Under the pieces are notes generated by a model that ran no database searches, had not been told where the DNA came from, and worked only from the letters and a program-made list of their open reading frames with translations. This document shows positions 1 to 11,938 of a stretch of 64,000 nt of DNA, piece after piece. Each line of letters starts with the position of its first letter. The stretch's first letter is position 1. This DNA comes from Euleptes europaea (Eukaryota; Chordata; Lepidosauria; Squamata; Sphaerodactylidae), in contig NC_079332.1 in the NCBI RefSeq assembly GCF_029931775.1, forward strand, positions 384,501 to 448,500, read 5' to 3'. Both the position numbers and the translations under genes were made by a program.

Positions 1-360
1 GTACACATAGTCTTATCTCAAAAGGAATATTTTTAAACCTGCCATTTAGTACCGCCGGAGGGAGGGCGTTCAGCCTGGTGAGCATAAATGCCCTCCGTTA
101 GGCCCCTTCTCCCTTCTTTGTTTCTCCCCTACTCTTCCTTTTGGGGGAGACGGCCGAAGTCTTCGGACGTGGCCAAACTCCGTGGTCTTGATCCTGCCCC
201 TTCCTCTTTGTGTGTCGGCCTCTCTGAGCTGGTTTCGTGCCAGCCCGGCACTGGGTGGTCGGCCATATCGCCTGGCCCGTCTGAATGGACTGCCACAGAT
301 GAAGCTGTCCCTGACATGCCATGTTTCTCAAGGGAATGGGGTCACGTCCAGCGCTGGCGG

Positions 361-472
361 AAGTCTTTCACATCACCTACCTGCCTAGTACTTTTAACTG
401 GAGATGCCACTGGGGATTGAACCTGGGCCCTTCTGCATGCCAAGCAGAGGCTCTGCCACAGAGCCATGGCTC
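361..472 (-). mobile_element. tRNA-Ala-headed SINE, 5' part
   Basis: On the minus strand this reads as the head of a tRNA-derived SINE that recurs over ten times in the window. It has an A box of the TGGCTCAGTGG type, a B box GGTTCAATCCC and an alanine-tRNA-like anticodon arm. Here only the head and the first part of the body are kept. Confidence 0.8.
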
Positions 473-1040
473 AGTGTAACTGAAAAAGTGGCATGAAATA
501 TAATAAACAGCCTGCGATTAAGCCGAGCGGGTCCTCACCCTTAAAGCGTTCATGGCCGGGTGATTGGCAGGCAGGGTGTGAACCGACTCCGCCGAAAAAC
601 ACCATAGTGCGGGGTCGGGGGGAGCTCTTGGTGTTCCTGGGGTTCCTCCGTCATGCCTCTGAGTGACCGCAGGAATCTGCTGCCACGGTGTGGGTGTGAT
701 GAACCGTGGGCCCCTGGGTGTGTGTGTGTGAGAGAGAAGCCGCCGGCTTGACCTCCCCGTTGCCCAGTGTGTCGAAGGCCGGCCTGCACCGGACAGGCAG
801 GGCTCAGTGGGAGCTCTCCAAGGTGCTGCAAGCCTCTCTGCCGCTGCGTTCCCAGAGGACCCCCCCCCCCCGCGTGGGTTTTAGAGGAGCAGATCTTGCA
901 GGACGAGTGACGCATTTTACCTAGGGGGCCAGAGGCTCAGGGACGCATGACCCCACCCCTCCCCAGCCAGAGGCAGGACCCCAAGGCCTCTCTCCCTCCC
1001 AAGCAGAAGCAGGAGGGAAGAGGAAGGATGGAGGACTCAT

Positions 1041-1257
1041 GAACACATGGAGCTGCCTTCAACGTAATCAGACCCCCCCCCCTTGGTCCATCGAAGTCAG
1101 TATTGTCTACTCAGACCGGCAGCGGCTCTCCAGGGACTCAGGCAGAGGTCTTTTCCCATCATCTCGCTTGCCTAGTCCCTTGAACTGGAGATGCTGCCGG
1201 AGATTGAACCTGGGACCTTCTGCATGCCAAGCAGAGGCTCTGCCACTGAGCCACGGT
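1041..1257 (-). mobile_element. tRNA-Ala-headed SINE, near full length
   Basis: Same family as 361-472. It begins on the + strand with the inverted tail (GAACACATGGAGCTGCC) and ends at the inverted head (GAGCCACGG). The body contains the family-specific blocks CCGGCAGCGGCTCTCCAGG and GTCAGTATTGTCTACTCAG, seen in all full copies. Confidence 0.85.
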
Positions 1258-1621
1258 GGGACAAGGCTTGTGTTCCACCTCGGGCCCAAAATGCTGGCAG
1301 AAGGGGGTCTGCTTGTGTTCTCCTCACGCCCACCTCATGTTCCCCATCATGGGAAGGCCTCTGGTTTGGAAATGGTGCCCTCGCTGCGTGTGGCTTTCCT
1401 GCGTGCACAGACAACGGCTGCCAGGGCTGACGAAATGCCAGGGGAGGCAGGCAGGCTGTGGCTTCAGTGTGGAGAGGGCTTCATGGGCACTGGGGCCTCT
1501 AAGCCCCTGGTGTGAAATCCCCGGGGACCCAACTCCAAACCGGCTCACCTGTCTGGTCGCCGTCCTGACCTGGATTCCCAGCCAGAATAATTCTGCCGTG
1601 TGACGGCGGGCCAAAAAGTAA

Positions 1622-1993
<372 letters not shown>

Positions 1994-2040
1994 TAGTCCT
2001 CGAACCGCACTTAAGGATGGGAGGATAATCTAAACTAGCA

Positions 2041-2265
2041 AGAGCCAAATGGTGTAGTGGTCAAAGTGCTGGACTCCAATCTGGGTGACCCAGGTTCGAA
2101 TCCCCACTCTGCCACGGAAGCTCACTGGGTGACCTTGGGCCGGTAACACACTCTCAGCCTAGCCTCCCTCCCAGGGTGGTTGTGAGGATGAAACGGAGGA
2201 GAGGAGAACGATGTTGGCTGTTTTGGGTCCTCATTGGGGAGAAAGAGGGGATGTAAATAAAGAGA
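2041..2265 (+). mobile_element. MIR/CORE-type tRNA-derived SINE
   Basis: Starts with a tRNA-like head (ATGGTGTAGTGGTCAAAGTG, B box GGTTCGAATCCC). It continues into a core reading GTGACCTTGGGC and ends in a block of the L2/MIR type (GGTTGTGAGGATGAAAC). A degraded TAAATAAAG tail follows. Confidence 0.75.
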
Positions 2266-2294
2266 TAGGAAGATAGGAAGAAAATAGATCCCTT

Positions 2295-2680
2295 TGAAAC
2301 GTGGTGCTGGAGGAGAGTGTTACGGATACCGTGGACTGCCAAAAAAACCCCAACAAATCAGTGGGTTTTAGATCAAATCAAGCCTGAACTGACCCTAGAA
2401 GCTAAAATGTCTAAACTGAGGCTGTCATATTTTGGTCACATTATGAGAAGGCAAGAGTCACTGGAAAAGACAGTCATGCTAGGAAAAGTTGAGGGCAGCA
2501 GGAAAGTAGGAAGACCCAACAAGAGATGGATGGGCTCCATAAAGGAAGCCACGGCCCTCAATTTGCAAGATCTGATCAAGGCTGTCAAAGATAGGACATC
2601 ATAGGGTTTGATTCATAGGGTCGCCATCAATCAGAAGCAGCTTGACGGCACTTAACACACACACACACACACACACAAAT
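2295..2680 (+). mobile_element. BovB/RTE-type LINE, 3' end
   Basis: An open frame from 2317 to 2604 encodes a reverse-transcriptase C-terminal tail with the blocks LSYFGHIMRRQESLEK and GRPNKRWM, as in the end of RTE/BovB ORF2. After the stop comes GGGTCGCCATCAATC, then GACGGCACTTAACAC and a CA-repeat tail. A strongly 5'-truncated copy; a second one lies at 24931-25152. Confidence 0.7.
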
Positions 2681-3909
2681 TAAATAAAATAAGCAAATCA
2701 CCATGTATCACTGGAAGGGCTAGAAAATTGTGGGGAAAGAATTGATGCAAGAAACCCTAGCAAGGAAGACCCAAGATCAATAATGTAGAGAAAAGCCCCG
2801 ATTTGTTATATATGAACTGCTGCGATGATGTTTTCATGAAACACCACATGCCGCTTCCTCTGATAAGCGTGCCAAGCTGCATTCGGTTGTCACAGCTGTG
2901 CCAAGACGCGCCTGCCATTTAATTGTGAGAAGTTTTGTGCGCGCGTTGTGTTCTGGAGTGCCGCAGGTTGGATCAGAAAGGCTTGGTTCGTAGGCATAAG
3001 CTTGATAAAATGGAAAAGAACAGGCTGCCCAGCAGAAATCAAGTCGTAGGGTCATGGTGGCATAAACTCGGGCGGACCGCTGGCAAGTGACCAGTTGAAA
3101 GATGGGGGCTGCCCAGCATAAGCGTGGATGCCGAGGCCGTACATTTGAGGAAAGCCAGAGGAGAAGGGAGCCAGGATGAAGCTGGGCCCAGTCCCACCTG
3201 AGGGACCAACTGGCTTCTCTCTTGATCTGGCCAAGAAAGCGATAGAGCCCTGTAAGAACTGGTGGCAGATCACTAGCTGTGTCGGAACCGGTTCGTAAGT
3301 TGGGATAAGGATTTGTTGTAGGAAAGCTTGTTCAGGGACACACCTGTGCTGTGAGCAGTTTACAAATACTTGGGGCAGTACACGAATGCGCTGGGGACCG
3401 CTCACCTTGTTCTGTTTCGGAGAGCTTTCTGTCGCAGGCCAAAGATCCCGGGGTCGGGCAAAGGCCCCACTTGCTGCAAGGGTTGGGAGAACAGCTAGAT
3501 TCGAGTCCAGGCACACCCTTAGGGACCAACCCGTTTTGGGGGAGTGTCAGCTTTTGAGAGTCACAGCTCCCTTTGTCAGGTGCTCTGCTGGACTTGAATC
3601 CAGCGGCTGTGTAGACTCTACAGACCAACACCGGGTGGAGCTGTCAAGATCATCTTCCTTGTCCCTTTGTTTAATTGAGAGCTTGCAGTTTGCCAGAAAT
3701 AAAGGGGGCCCCAGCCTCCATGCTGACCTGCTTGCTGAAAGGGGCCGGGTGTGTGGGGCGGAGGGAGGGAAGGAGGAAACGAGGGCACAGCTTCATCTGG
3801 GCATGCATCTCCTTCCTCTCTGCCCTGCGGTCAGGAGTGGCACGGGAGGAGGGGGCAGCAGATGCAGTGCCCTGGAAATCCCGCTCTCTTCCGTTCCCTG
3901 GTTTTGTAG

Positions 3910-4017
3910 GCGCCGTTTGAAGGCGAAGACGAGGACGAGCTGTTCCAGTCCATCATGGAGCACAACGTGGCGTACCCCAAGTCCATGACCAAGGAGGCTG
4001 TGGCCATCTGCAAAGGG
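3910..4017 (+). CDS. PRKCB: PRKCB coding exon, kinase C-lobe (36 codons)
   Basis: Continues PKC beta directly from the previous exon (..LAGQ joined to [13 protein letters not shown]). The rest reads [16 protein letters not shown] and AVAICKG, the alpha-G/H part of the kinase C-lobe. The acceptor is TTTTGTAG and the donor GTAAGG; the exon is 108 bp, phase 0 on both sides. No stop or frame break. Confidence 0.97.
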
Positions 4018-4224
4018 GTAAGGGGGGGCTCCCTCTGGGCCGTCTTGGAGGAGGACCGGCAGCCCAAGGCCAGGGGGAACTCGCGCGCGTCTCGATGGCG
4101 TCTCTTCTGTCATTCACCAGAGTGGCGAATTCTGACGCTAGGACCCCCCCCTCCCAAGAGAGGATGCGGCTCTTAAGCCCTCCCATTCAGAACTCAGGAT
4201 CCGGGGAATGTAGGAGTCAGTGTG

Positions 4225-4345
4225 GCTCAGGTTCAAGTTCCCACTCTGCCAGGAAACTCACCGGCTGACTTGGGACCAGCCCGCCTCTCAGCCTCGCCTC
4301 CCTCTCAGGGTTGTTGTGAGGATAAAACGAAGGAAGGGAGAGCCA
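4225..4345 (+). mobile_element. MIR-like SINE, worn copy
   Basis: Part of the same family as 2041-2265: a B-box remnant (GGTTCAAGTTCCC), then a worn core and GGGTTGTTGTGAGGATAAAA. The head is largely lost. Confidence 0.6.
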
Positions 4346-4844
4346 CGGGCAGGCATCCTGAGCTCCACGGGGGAAGGGCAGGCTAGAGATGGGGAACCTC
4401 CAAACACCCACGTCACCCCAGGGAGGGTGTCCCTTGCGGGGGGGGGGAAGTGTGGAGGTAGGGAGGGGGCTTCCCTTCCCTTCTGGACCACTTTAGGAAT
4501 TTGTCTTGTGTTCCCTGCTGGCCATTTGGCCATCCGTTGCATTTGGCATCGCCTCCGACCCCAAAATGGGGTGGCGCCTGGCCCGGCCTTTAGCTGGCTG
4601 CAGGGTTTGAGGTGGGGGAAAGTCACTGGAGGGTTTCAGGTTTCCCAGGCTGGTTGTCCCGGTGGCCGACGTGGCTCAGGAGCGACCGCTTCATGCTCTT
4701 CTTTGTCACCAGCCCCTTCTTCTCCACCTGGGGGGCATCCATTTCCAAAAGCTCCCACCTTTGGCTCCTCCCCGCCCATCATCCATGCTAAGAGCCAAAG
4801 GGATATTTTGGCCATGCTCAAACTTCCCTGACCCAGGGACCTGA

Positions 4845-4955
4845 AGCAACGGCCCCAGGCTACCCCGATCTCACCAGATCTCAGAAGCTGGGGAGCCAGG
4901 GCTGGCCCTGGTTAGTACTTAGCTGGGAGACCACCAAGGAAGTCCAGGGACTATG
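4845..4955 (+). mobile_element. 5S-rRNA-derived SINE, head only
   Basis: Resembles the internal control region and 3' half of 5S rRNA: CCCGATCTCACCAGATCTCA, then GGTTAGTACTTAGCTGGGAG and ACC. It has diverged from functional 5S and lacks the 5' third of the gene, so it is a retroposed SINE head. A full copy with tail is at 37494-37722. Confidence 0.7.
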
Positions 4956-6153
4956 TTCCCTCCCACCCACATTGCCCCAGAGTGACCGATGGGAGCCGTG
5001 ATAGATTTGCCGTCAGGTTTATTTCGTCTCCCGCCAATTCCCCCACCTGGATGCCGCACGTTGGCAGGAGATGGAACGGATTAAGACACCTGCCGGATTT
5101 TTCAGTAATGGCTTTCCGCACTCCTGGCAAATGCCGAGGAGGTTGGAGCAGGCAGAGAGGTGGGCTGGCGGGCCTGCCGGCAAATCCTCCCACTTGCATC
5201 AGCCTTGCTTTCATTTTGGGAGGAAAGGATGCACACGACACAATGCAACACACTCACAATGTTGGAATGCACTTTAAAATTATGCAGATCTCTCTCTCTC
5301 TCAGACAGTAGGGGAAAAAAGAAAGAAACCCTGACAGGGCCGTGACACTTTCTGGCTCTGCAGGCTTCTTCTCCACGACAGAAAAGGGCAGAGATCTGCC
5401 TGTTAATGAGCTTCCCCAATGCCTCCTTGCTGTGGGTGCAGGGAAAGTCACGCATCTTTGGCCAGCTGGAGCATGAAAGCATGAAAGGGGCTGGTTAGAA
5501 AACTGCATTTGGAAAAGCGTTTGCAGACAGTCACGAAGGAGCGTGTTTGTTCAGCAGCTGTGTCTTCCAATGACAACCGGAGAGGATCTGCTTCACTTTT
5601 CTCTCTCCCTCCCCCCCCACGTGTGCTGAAGCCGTTCATTGTGTGCTGCGGGTGTGACTTCAGGCAGTAGAGGACATGTCTATGTGTCCGGCATGGTCTC
5701 CATGTGGGGGATCACCTGCTCCAGTGACCCTGGGACATTCGGAGCCGCTCTCTGCCTGGCAAGGCCCGGCCTGGGCACGCGGCATCACCAGGGTGCCTCT
5801 TTGCCTCAGCTTTTGCAAGGCTGAGGGGGCTTGTAGGATTCTGGGGGAGGCTTCCAAAAGAAAAAGGGGAAATCAGCAATTTCCTCTCAACCCCAAAAAC
5901 ACGTCTGGCCACCCTGGCTGTGTGCCCAGGGCCCCCTCTGTGGACTCGGATGTCTAGAAATGGTTGGCGTTCAAAAGGCGCTGGTTGCATTCAGAACAAT
6001 CTGGCTTCCCATTCAGGTTCTAAGGCTGCCTTTCTAAAAAAAGACACCATCACCCCGGTCCCCGGAGGACAGGAGCTGGTCCGGGTGGAGCTCCGGTGCA
6101 GGGTGGGGCTCCGGGATCTGACCCCCCGGCGGTTTCTCCTTCTGTGTTTCCAG

Positions 6154-6294
6154 CTCATGACCAAGCATCCGGCGAAGCGCTTGGGGTGCGGCCCCGAAGG
6201 GGAGAGGGACATCAAGGAGCACGCCTTCTTCCGCTACATCGACTGGGACAAACTTGAACGGAAAGAGATCCAGCCTCCTTTCAAGCCCAAGGCT
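6154..6294 (+). CDS. PRKCB: PRKCB coding exon, last shared exon (47 codons)
   Basis: Encodes the end of the kinase C-lobe: [19 protein letters not shown], then [19 protein letters not shown] and IQPPFKPKA. It carries the invariant Arg of subdomain XI in HPAKRLG and the start of the AGC C-tail (PPFKPKA). The acceptor is GTGTTTCCAG and the donor GTAAGT, 141 bp, phase 0. It is the last exon common to the beta-I and beta-II isoforms; the next codon comes from either 16779 or 20863. The frame is intact. Confidence 0.97.
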
Positions 6295-6689
6295 GTAAGT
6301 GCCGCCCCCTCCTCCCCCCCCCGCCTCCTCTCTCTCTCCAGCGCTCAGGTGCGGCCCCCTCCCCTTCCCCAGGCAGCGGCCTGCCTTCTATTCTTGAACA
6401 GCGGACGCTGTTGGCGCCGGACATTTGCTGTGGATTCTTTGTTGTGCTGGTTGGGGCAGGCTAACCAAGCTGCCCCTCGGGAATGTTTGTGGGGGTCCCC
6501 AAGCTGGCAGTGCCCCCCCATCTGGACAGCACCAATCCAGACTGCTGGGGCAGGGGGGGGGGCTCACAGAGCAGAATGCTTCTGAGCACAGACATCTTCC
6601 TGCATATGGAGAACCAGGGTGGGGGTGGTCCTTGCTTAGCCTTCTCCCTGAAACCCTTGCTTTCTGTATTCAGGGATTGTGTTCATAAG

Positions 6690-7330
6690 GAACTATTTGC
6701 TCTGGTTAGACCTCACCTAGAGTACCGTGTTCAGTTTTGGGCACCCCGATTTAAGAAGGATGGAGACAAGCTGGACCGTGTCCAGAGGAGGGCAACAAAG
6801 ATGGTGAGGGGGTCTGGAGACCAAGTCCCATGAGGAAAGGTTGAAGGAGCTGGGTATGTTTGCCCGGAGAGGAGAAGACTGAGAGGGGACATGATAGCCA
6901 TCTCCAAGTACTTGAAGGGCTGTCCTATGGAGGAGGGGGCCGAGTTGTTTTCTGTTGCCCCAGAAGGTCAGAACAGAACCAACAGGTTGAAATTTAATCA
7001 AAAGAGTTTCCGTCTAGACATTAGGAAGAATTTTCTAACACTTAGAGCGGTTCCTCAGTGGAAGAGGCTTCCTCGGGAGGTGGTGAGCTCTCCTTCCCTG
7101 GAGGTTTTTAAGAAGAGGCTAGATGGCCACCTGTCAGCAATGCTGATTCTATGACCTTAAGCAGATGACGAGAGGGAGGGCATCTTGGCCATCTTCTGAG
7201 CATGGAGTAGGGGTCACTGGGGGAGTGTGGGGGGAGGTAGTTGTGAATTTCCTGCATTGTGCAGGGGGTTAGACTAGATGACCCTGGTGGTCCCTTCCAA
7301 CTCTATGATTCTATTCTATGATTATTTGGT
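6690..7330 (+). mobile_element. CR1 LINE 3' end with ORF2 tail
   Basis: Contains the C-terminal CR1 ORF2 region with the blocks QKSFRLDIRKNFLTLRAVPQ, LPREVV and [11 protein letters not shown]. The CR1 3'UTR follows, with GGTTAGACTAGATGACCCTG, and then the ATTCTATGA-type tandem terminus near 7310-7325. It is 5' truncated and its reading frame is interrupted. A closely related copy is at 51531-52052. Confidence 0.9.
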
Positions 7331-8305
7331 CACCTGAGCCTTGGCTTACATTTTGAAGCGATGCTGTCCGGACACAGGCTCATCTTCACAGGCTGCGGCT
7401 ATGGGAGATCCAAGCCATGGTGCCTTTTGTCGATGGCTCAGGTATGGCTCAGGGATGCTTGTGGGGACCGCAGCCGAGGAGAGCATCTTTTCGGTGCCTG
7501 GAACAAGGTGTGGGGCCTTTCTGGGATCCAGCGCACTCACAATTTTGGAGTTGGGTCCTCTTTCCTGCCGTAGCTTTGTGTGCCTTTAAAGTGTGCCATA
7601 GAAAATCATGCGGGTGACAACCGGGAGGTTTGATGGGAAACGAGTTCCAGTTTCCGTCTGGACCAACGACCGTCCTCAAAACCCGAGAGGGGCCAGTGGT
7701 GGAAGGAGGGCGCTTCAGCTCAGACCGCCTGGGGCTGCATTGCGGGCCAAAGGGGCCCATCTTTTCTCAAGGTCTTTTGTGCCCATGACGGCATCCAAAT
7801 GGGGGGAATGCAGTGGCCCTTCAAGACCACACAGCGTCGTTCTTAGGGCCTCTGGCCACAGCTCCTGGGACTTCCCACCCCATGGACTGCAATTCTCCCG
7901 CTTCTCTCTGCCTCTCTCTCTCTCTCTCTCTCCTTTTTGGAAAAAAAATGTCCTTTTTATTTCCTCTAAATGACAACCAGATACCTACCACAGCCCCGTG
8001 CCGTATGCCGGCCTCATTCACTAGGTGGTAATTCGCTCAGCACATTAAAACCCAGGCGTGCAGAGACCTGAGTAGCTGATGAGCGGCAAGGCAAGATCTG
8101 GGGAGAATTTGGGTTCCAGTTCTGCTCTCTGCGTTTCCCTCTTTCTTTGGCGGCTGCCGGACCAGAAAACTGAAGCCCCCTTCCCCTTGTCCAAACCCTG
8201 GTCCACACTGCTTTAAACTGGTCTGATCCACGGGGCTTCCTCGCGAGGTGTTCTGGGAATTGCTTGGATCCCTTTTGGCAGAGAAGGAGAGAGGCTCTCC
8301 CTCTC

Positions 8306-8630
8306 CCTGGAGAACCAGCGTGGTGTGGTGGTTAAGAGCGGTGGTTTGGAGTGCTGGACTCTGATCTGGAGAACCAGGTTTGATTCCCCCACCCCTCCTC
8401 CTTCACGTGAGCGGTGGAGGCTGATCTGGTGAACTGGATTTGTTTCCCCCACTCCTGCACACGAAGCCAGCTGGGTGACCTTGGGCTAGTCACAGCTCAC
8501 TTAGCCCCACCTACCTCACAGGGTGCCTGTTGTGGGGAGGGGAAAAGAATGAGATGGTAAGCCAGTTTGATTCTGCCTTAAGTGGTGGAGAAAGTCGGCA
8601 TATAAAAGCCATCTCTTCTTCTTCTTCCTT
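8306..8630 (+). mobile_element. Squamate tRNA-derived SINE with CTT-rich tail
   Basis: Head GTGTGGTGGTTAAGAGCGGT (A-box like) and B-box remnant GGTTTGATTCCC. A second unit follows (GGTGAACTGGATTTGTTTCC), then the core GTGACCTTGGGCTAGTCACA, a 3' unit ending GGCATATAAAAGCC, and a CTTCTTCTT tail. This family recurs about ten times in the window. Confidence 0.85.
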
Positions 8631-9957
8631 CCCTCTTCCTCAGTGCGGCCAGGGGCCTTAGAGGGTAAGGAGAGCTGAGAGGGGGCTGCCGGTGGGTCCT
8701 GAGGAAAGCCCACTGGCAGCGATGAGGCTTCAGGGGGAGATGGCCCTCCGCTAACCGTGCTGGGGCTGAACTCAGGGCACATTGCTTTGATTTGGGGGGT
8801 CCGGGGAGCGGGTTGCTGCCTCTGCATTCTGCAGCCCTTTACCCTGGGGGGGGGGGAGCAGCATCAATGGTGGGGGGTGTAGCAATTTAGGCCACCAATC
8901 AGCTTCCTTCTCCACACTACCAACAATGCCCCCCTCTTTCCCGCCTTCCCTCGCCACGCCAGGCTTGTGCTGTGAAAGACACAAAACCTCTCCCTCCCGC
9001 CCGCCCCCTCCATCTTGATCCTGCATTGATCATCTGCCTCCCCAGACTGGTCTCCTGCGTGCGCAAGTCAGAGGCGGCGCATGGCTGCGCCTGGGCTGTG
9101 GCCTCTGCATACCAATCGCCGGCCTGGCTGGGAGGGGCCCCGGCTCTGCGTGAGACGAGGGCCGAGGCGGGCACGGCGCTGGTTAGCCGGCTTGCCAGGT
9201 GCCCAGAATGCAACCCGGCAGACGGAGAGCTGGCAAAACCCCGGGCGTTCCGGCTTCCTGTCGCTGGCGGAGGAGAAAGAGATCTTGATGGGTGTTGCAG
9301 GGCGACCCCGCGTCCCCTCTTTCTCCGGGTGTGCAGGGGTCACGTGCTCCACACCCCCGCCCCACACCCCCTGGCTTCTTTATGTGAGCTTCGTCGACTT
9401 CACGGCATTCTCGGGGACCTTGAGCGACCCGAGGCAGGCGGCCCCAAAGGCCCAAGCCCCAAAGCAAGGGAGCTCAGCGAGACAGAAACCGCCACAAGGA
9501 AGCAACCCCCCCCCCATTTTAGCGCTCCCTACGGGGACAAGCAACTGTTGGGGGCTGCCCCATGGGGAGGATGCCAATGGGCCATGGGGGCTGTACTCCC
9601 TCCCAGCCTTCAGTGGCATGGGAAGTGACGGGCATCCCCCTCCGCTGGCCAATACTTAGCCCAGTGTATTTCAACCTGATAATTGACCAACGGACTGGCA
9701 GGTAGCTGATCCGCTCCACGTTGTTTAATTGGTGGAGAGCTTTGGGGCGACGGTGAACCCCCCCCCCCCGCACGCCCGTTGTGAATACGGCGGCGTCTTC
9801 TGGCTCACGGCGTTCCTCTTCCCCGACTAACTTCTGTAGCCTTTGCACATTTCCGGTCCTCCGCTCCCTTTGCCTCTCCCATCAAGGCAGAGATCGGGTG
9901 ATTCCATGCAGCAGACCGAAGTGGTAGAATCCTGACTATATCCCCTTCTGAGTGGTC

Positions 9958-10300
9958 CTGGCCAACGGCATCTTTGTTAAAAAGAGAGGGGCCATTTTTG
10001 CATGGTCCATTTTGATGCTCGCTCAAAAGCTCTTTTTTAAAATGCGACTTTAAAAAATGCCTTTTCACGGTCCCGATGCAAAAGGAGAAACTCCACTCCG
10101 CCCCCCACTCCCTTGCTCCTTTGTTCCTGTTTGCAGAGCCATTAGCATGTGCATAGGTAACGCACCTCTGTTGTTTTGCATGGTTCCTTGAAGGGGATTC
10201 TTTGCGGCAAACACCAAAGGTCACGTTAAACGGCCCCTTTAGTAATGCGAAGCAGGTCAGCGCCGGCTTCGCAGTCACTTCCTGAACGACGGATCAGTGT
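9958..10300 (+). mobile_element. Possible DNA-transposon (MITE-like) debris
   Basis: AT-rich blocks (GGCCATTTTTGCATGG, TTTAAAATGCGACTTTAAAA) and a short hairpin GCGAAGC...GCTTCGC at about 10247-10272. They resemble non-autonomous DNA-transposon pieces I have seen in lizard genomes. I find no clean terminal repeats or target duplication, so this is only a suggestion. Confidence 0.25.
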
Positions 10301-11625
10301 GCAAAATTCAAAAAAATATGCGGGGCAATTCAGCCTGGGACGCGCTGCTAATTGCCATGCAGAAATGGCCACAGAGAGAGAGAGATGGCCTGATGTGGAA
10401 AGAGTGGACAAGAGAGGCGCTATCGACCTTGGCCCGTTCCCTTCTCAGGAGGGCTCTCTGCTTCCAGAAAGTTTTTCATGGTCACAAAGGTGATTCTCCT
10501 ACCCCCCCCCCCCACACACACACACATACACACTTGCTTGGTCTCTTCCAGCCTCATTTGCAAATGGAGCAATGCAGAGAGAGAGAGAGAGATGGAAGGG
10601 TTTTTGGGGCCGGGTTTGGGCAGCCGGGGCCACGCTGTCTGGTTCCAGAAAGTTGCTCATAGCTCGATGCTTTCTCATCAGGCGGGCAGGATCGATGAGA
10701 AGAGGCTTTACGGGGGCCTTTGGGGTTGGGGATGGCGCCTCTCGGAAAGCAAACACCGATATTGGCGAAATAAAAAGGCTATTTTCTGAGATGACAGTTT
10801 TATATCAGCTGCCGTAAGGAAGAGAGGCGCTCTCCCTGGCCGTAAATATCCGAGAGGATCTCTTTCGTGACTGGAGAACCATCAGTCCCGTCTCCTTGGG
10901 GCAGTTTTGGGAGCTCGGAGTGGACATTAGTGCGGCATTAAAGGGAGCCGATTCCCCCCCTGATGCTTTTTGTTTAATTGGGGAACTTTCCATAGGAGGG
11001 CAATCTCTCCTCCTCTTTGGGAAACGGATCTGTGCCTTGGAGAGAGGCGGAATGGAGAGAGCAGCCAGCATGGTTGTTTGCCAAAGCAAGGGGACAATTT
11101 ATTTTTCTTTAAAAGCCAAAATTCACAGACACAAAAGCTCTTTATTAACCTGCATGGTGAGGGGGGTGGGTGTTGGTGTTGGGAAGGTGGCACCTCTGAG
11201 ACAAAAGGGTCGGCTGCCACATCAGTGGGTAAAATGGTGGCGTTTGGGCGGAGAGCGCCATGTTTGCAGGCAGGAGGCTTGTAACCTTTCCCTGAACAAG
11301 GAGCAGCGACTGCTTCACATTCACACCGTGGGCAAGAGCCGGGGGGGGGGTATCTGCCCTGGAGAAAACAGACCCCCCCAAGGCCCTGTTCTGCTAGGAA
11401 AGGCACCCTCCTGCTGCCTCCCAAGGCCATTTCAACTCCCCACTGGCTGGGGAGGGGTCTACGTGCTGCCAGCCCCTACCTTCAGCATTGTGAGCATTGT
11501 GGACAATCTTAGCAGAGGGGGCAGGACTCGAATGCTTGAGGGGAGAGGTCGATGGAGCCTCCCCGGTCCAGAGGCAGTCTACCTCCGAATGCCAGAAAAG
11601 CCCACACTGCTTGTAACCTCCCAGG

Positions 11626-11938
11626 GGCTCCTAGCGTAGTGTAGTGGTTAAGAGCGGTGGTTTGGAGCGGTGGACTCTGATCTGGAGAACCGGGTTTGAT
11701 TCCCCCACTCCTCCACAGGAGCGGTGGAGGCTAACCTGGGGAACTGGATTTGTTTCCCCACTCCACCACACGAAGCCAGCTGGGTGATCTTGGGCTAGTC
11801 ACAGCTCTCTCAGCCCCACCTACCTCACAGGGTGTCCTGTTGTGGGGAGGGGGAGGGAAGGGGATCGTAAGCCGGTTTGAGTCTCCCTTAAGTGGTAGAG
11901 AAAACCGGCGTATAAAAACCAACTCTTCTTCTTCTTCT
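11626..11938 (+). mobile_element. Squamate tRNA-derived SINE with CTT-rich tail
   Basis: Full copy of the family at 8306-8630: head GTGTAGTGGTTAAGAGCGGT, core GATCTTGGGCTAGTCACAG, 3' unit ending TATAAAAACCAACTC and a CTT repeat tail. Confidence 0.85.

Larger units (their letters stand above)
4018..6153 (+). other. PRKCB: PRKCB intron
   Basis: Intron of 2.1 kb. It contains a worn MIR-like SINE (4225-4345) and a 5S-rRNA-headed SINE fragment (4845-4955). The remainder is single-copy-looking sequence without coding signal. Confidence 0.9.

Noticed and set aside
2317-2604. A 95-codon ORF with a reverse-transcriptase tail
   Set aside because: Part of a 5'-truncated BovB-type LINE, not a host gene.
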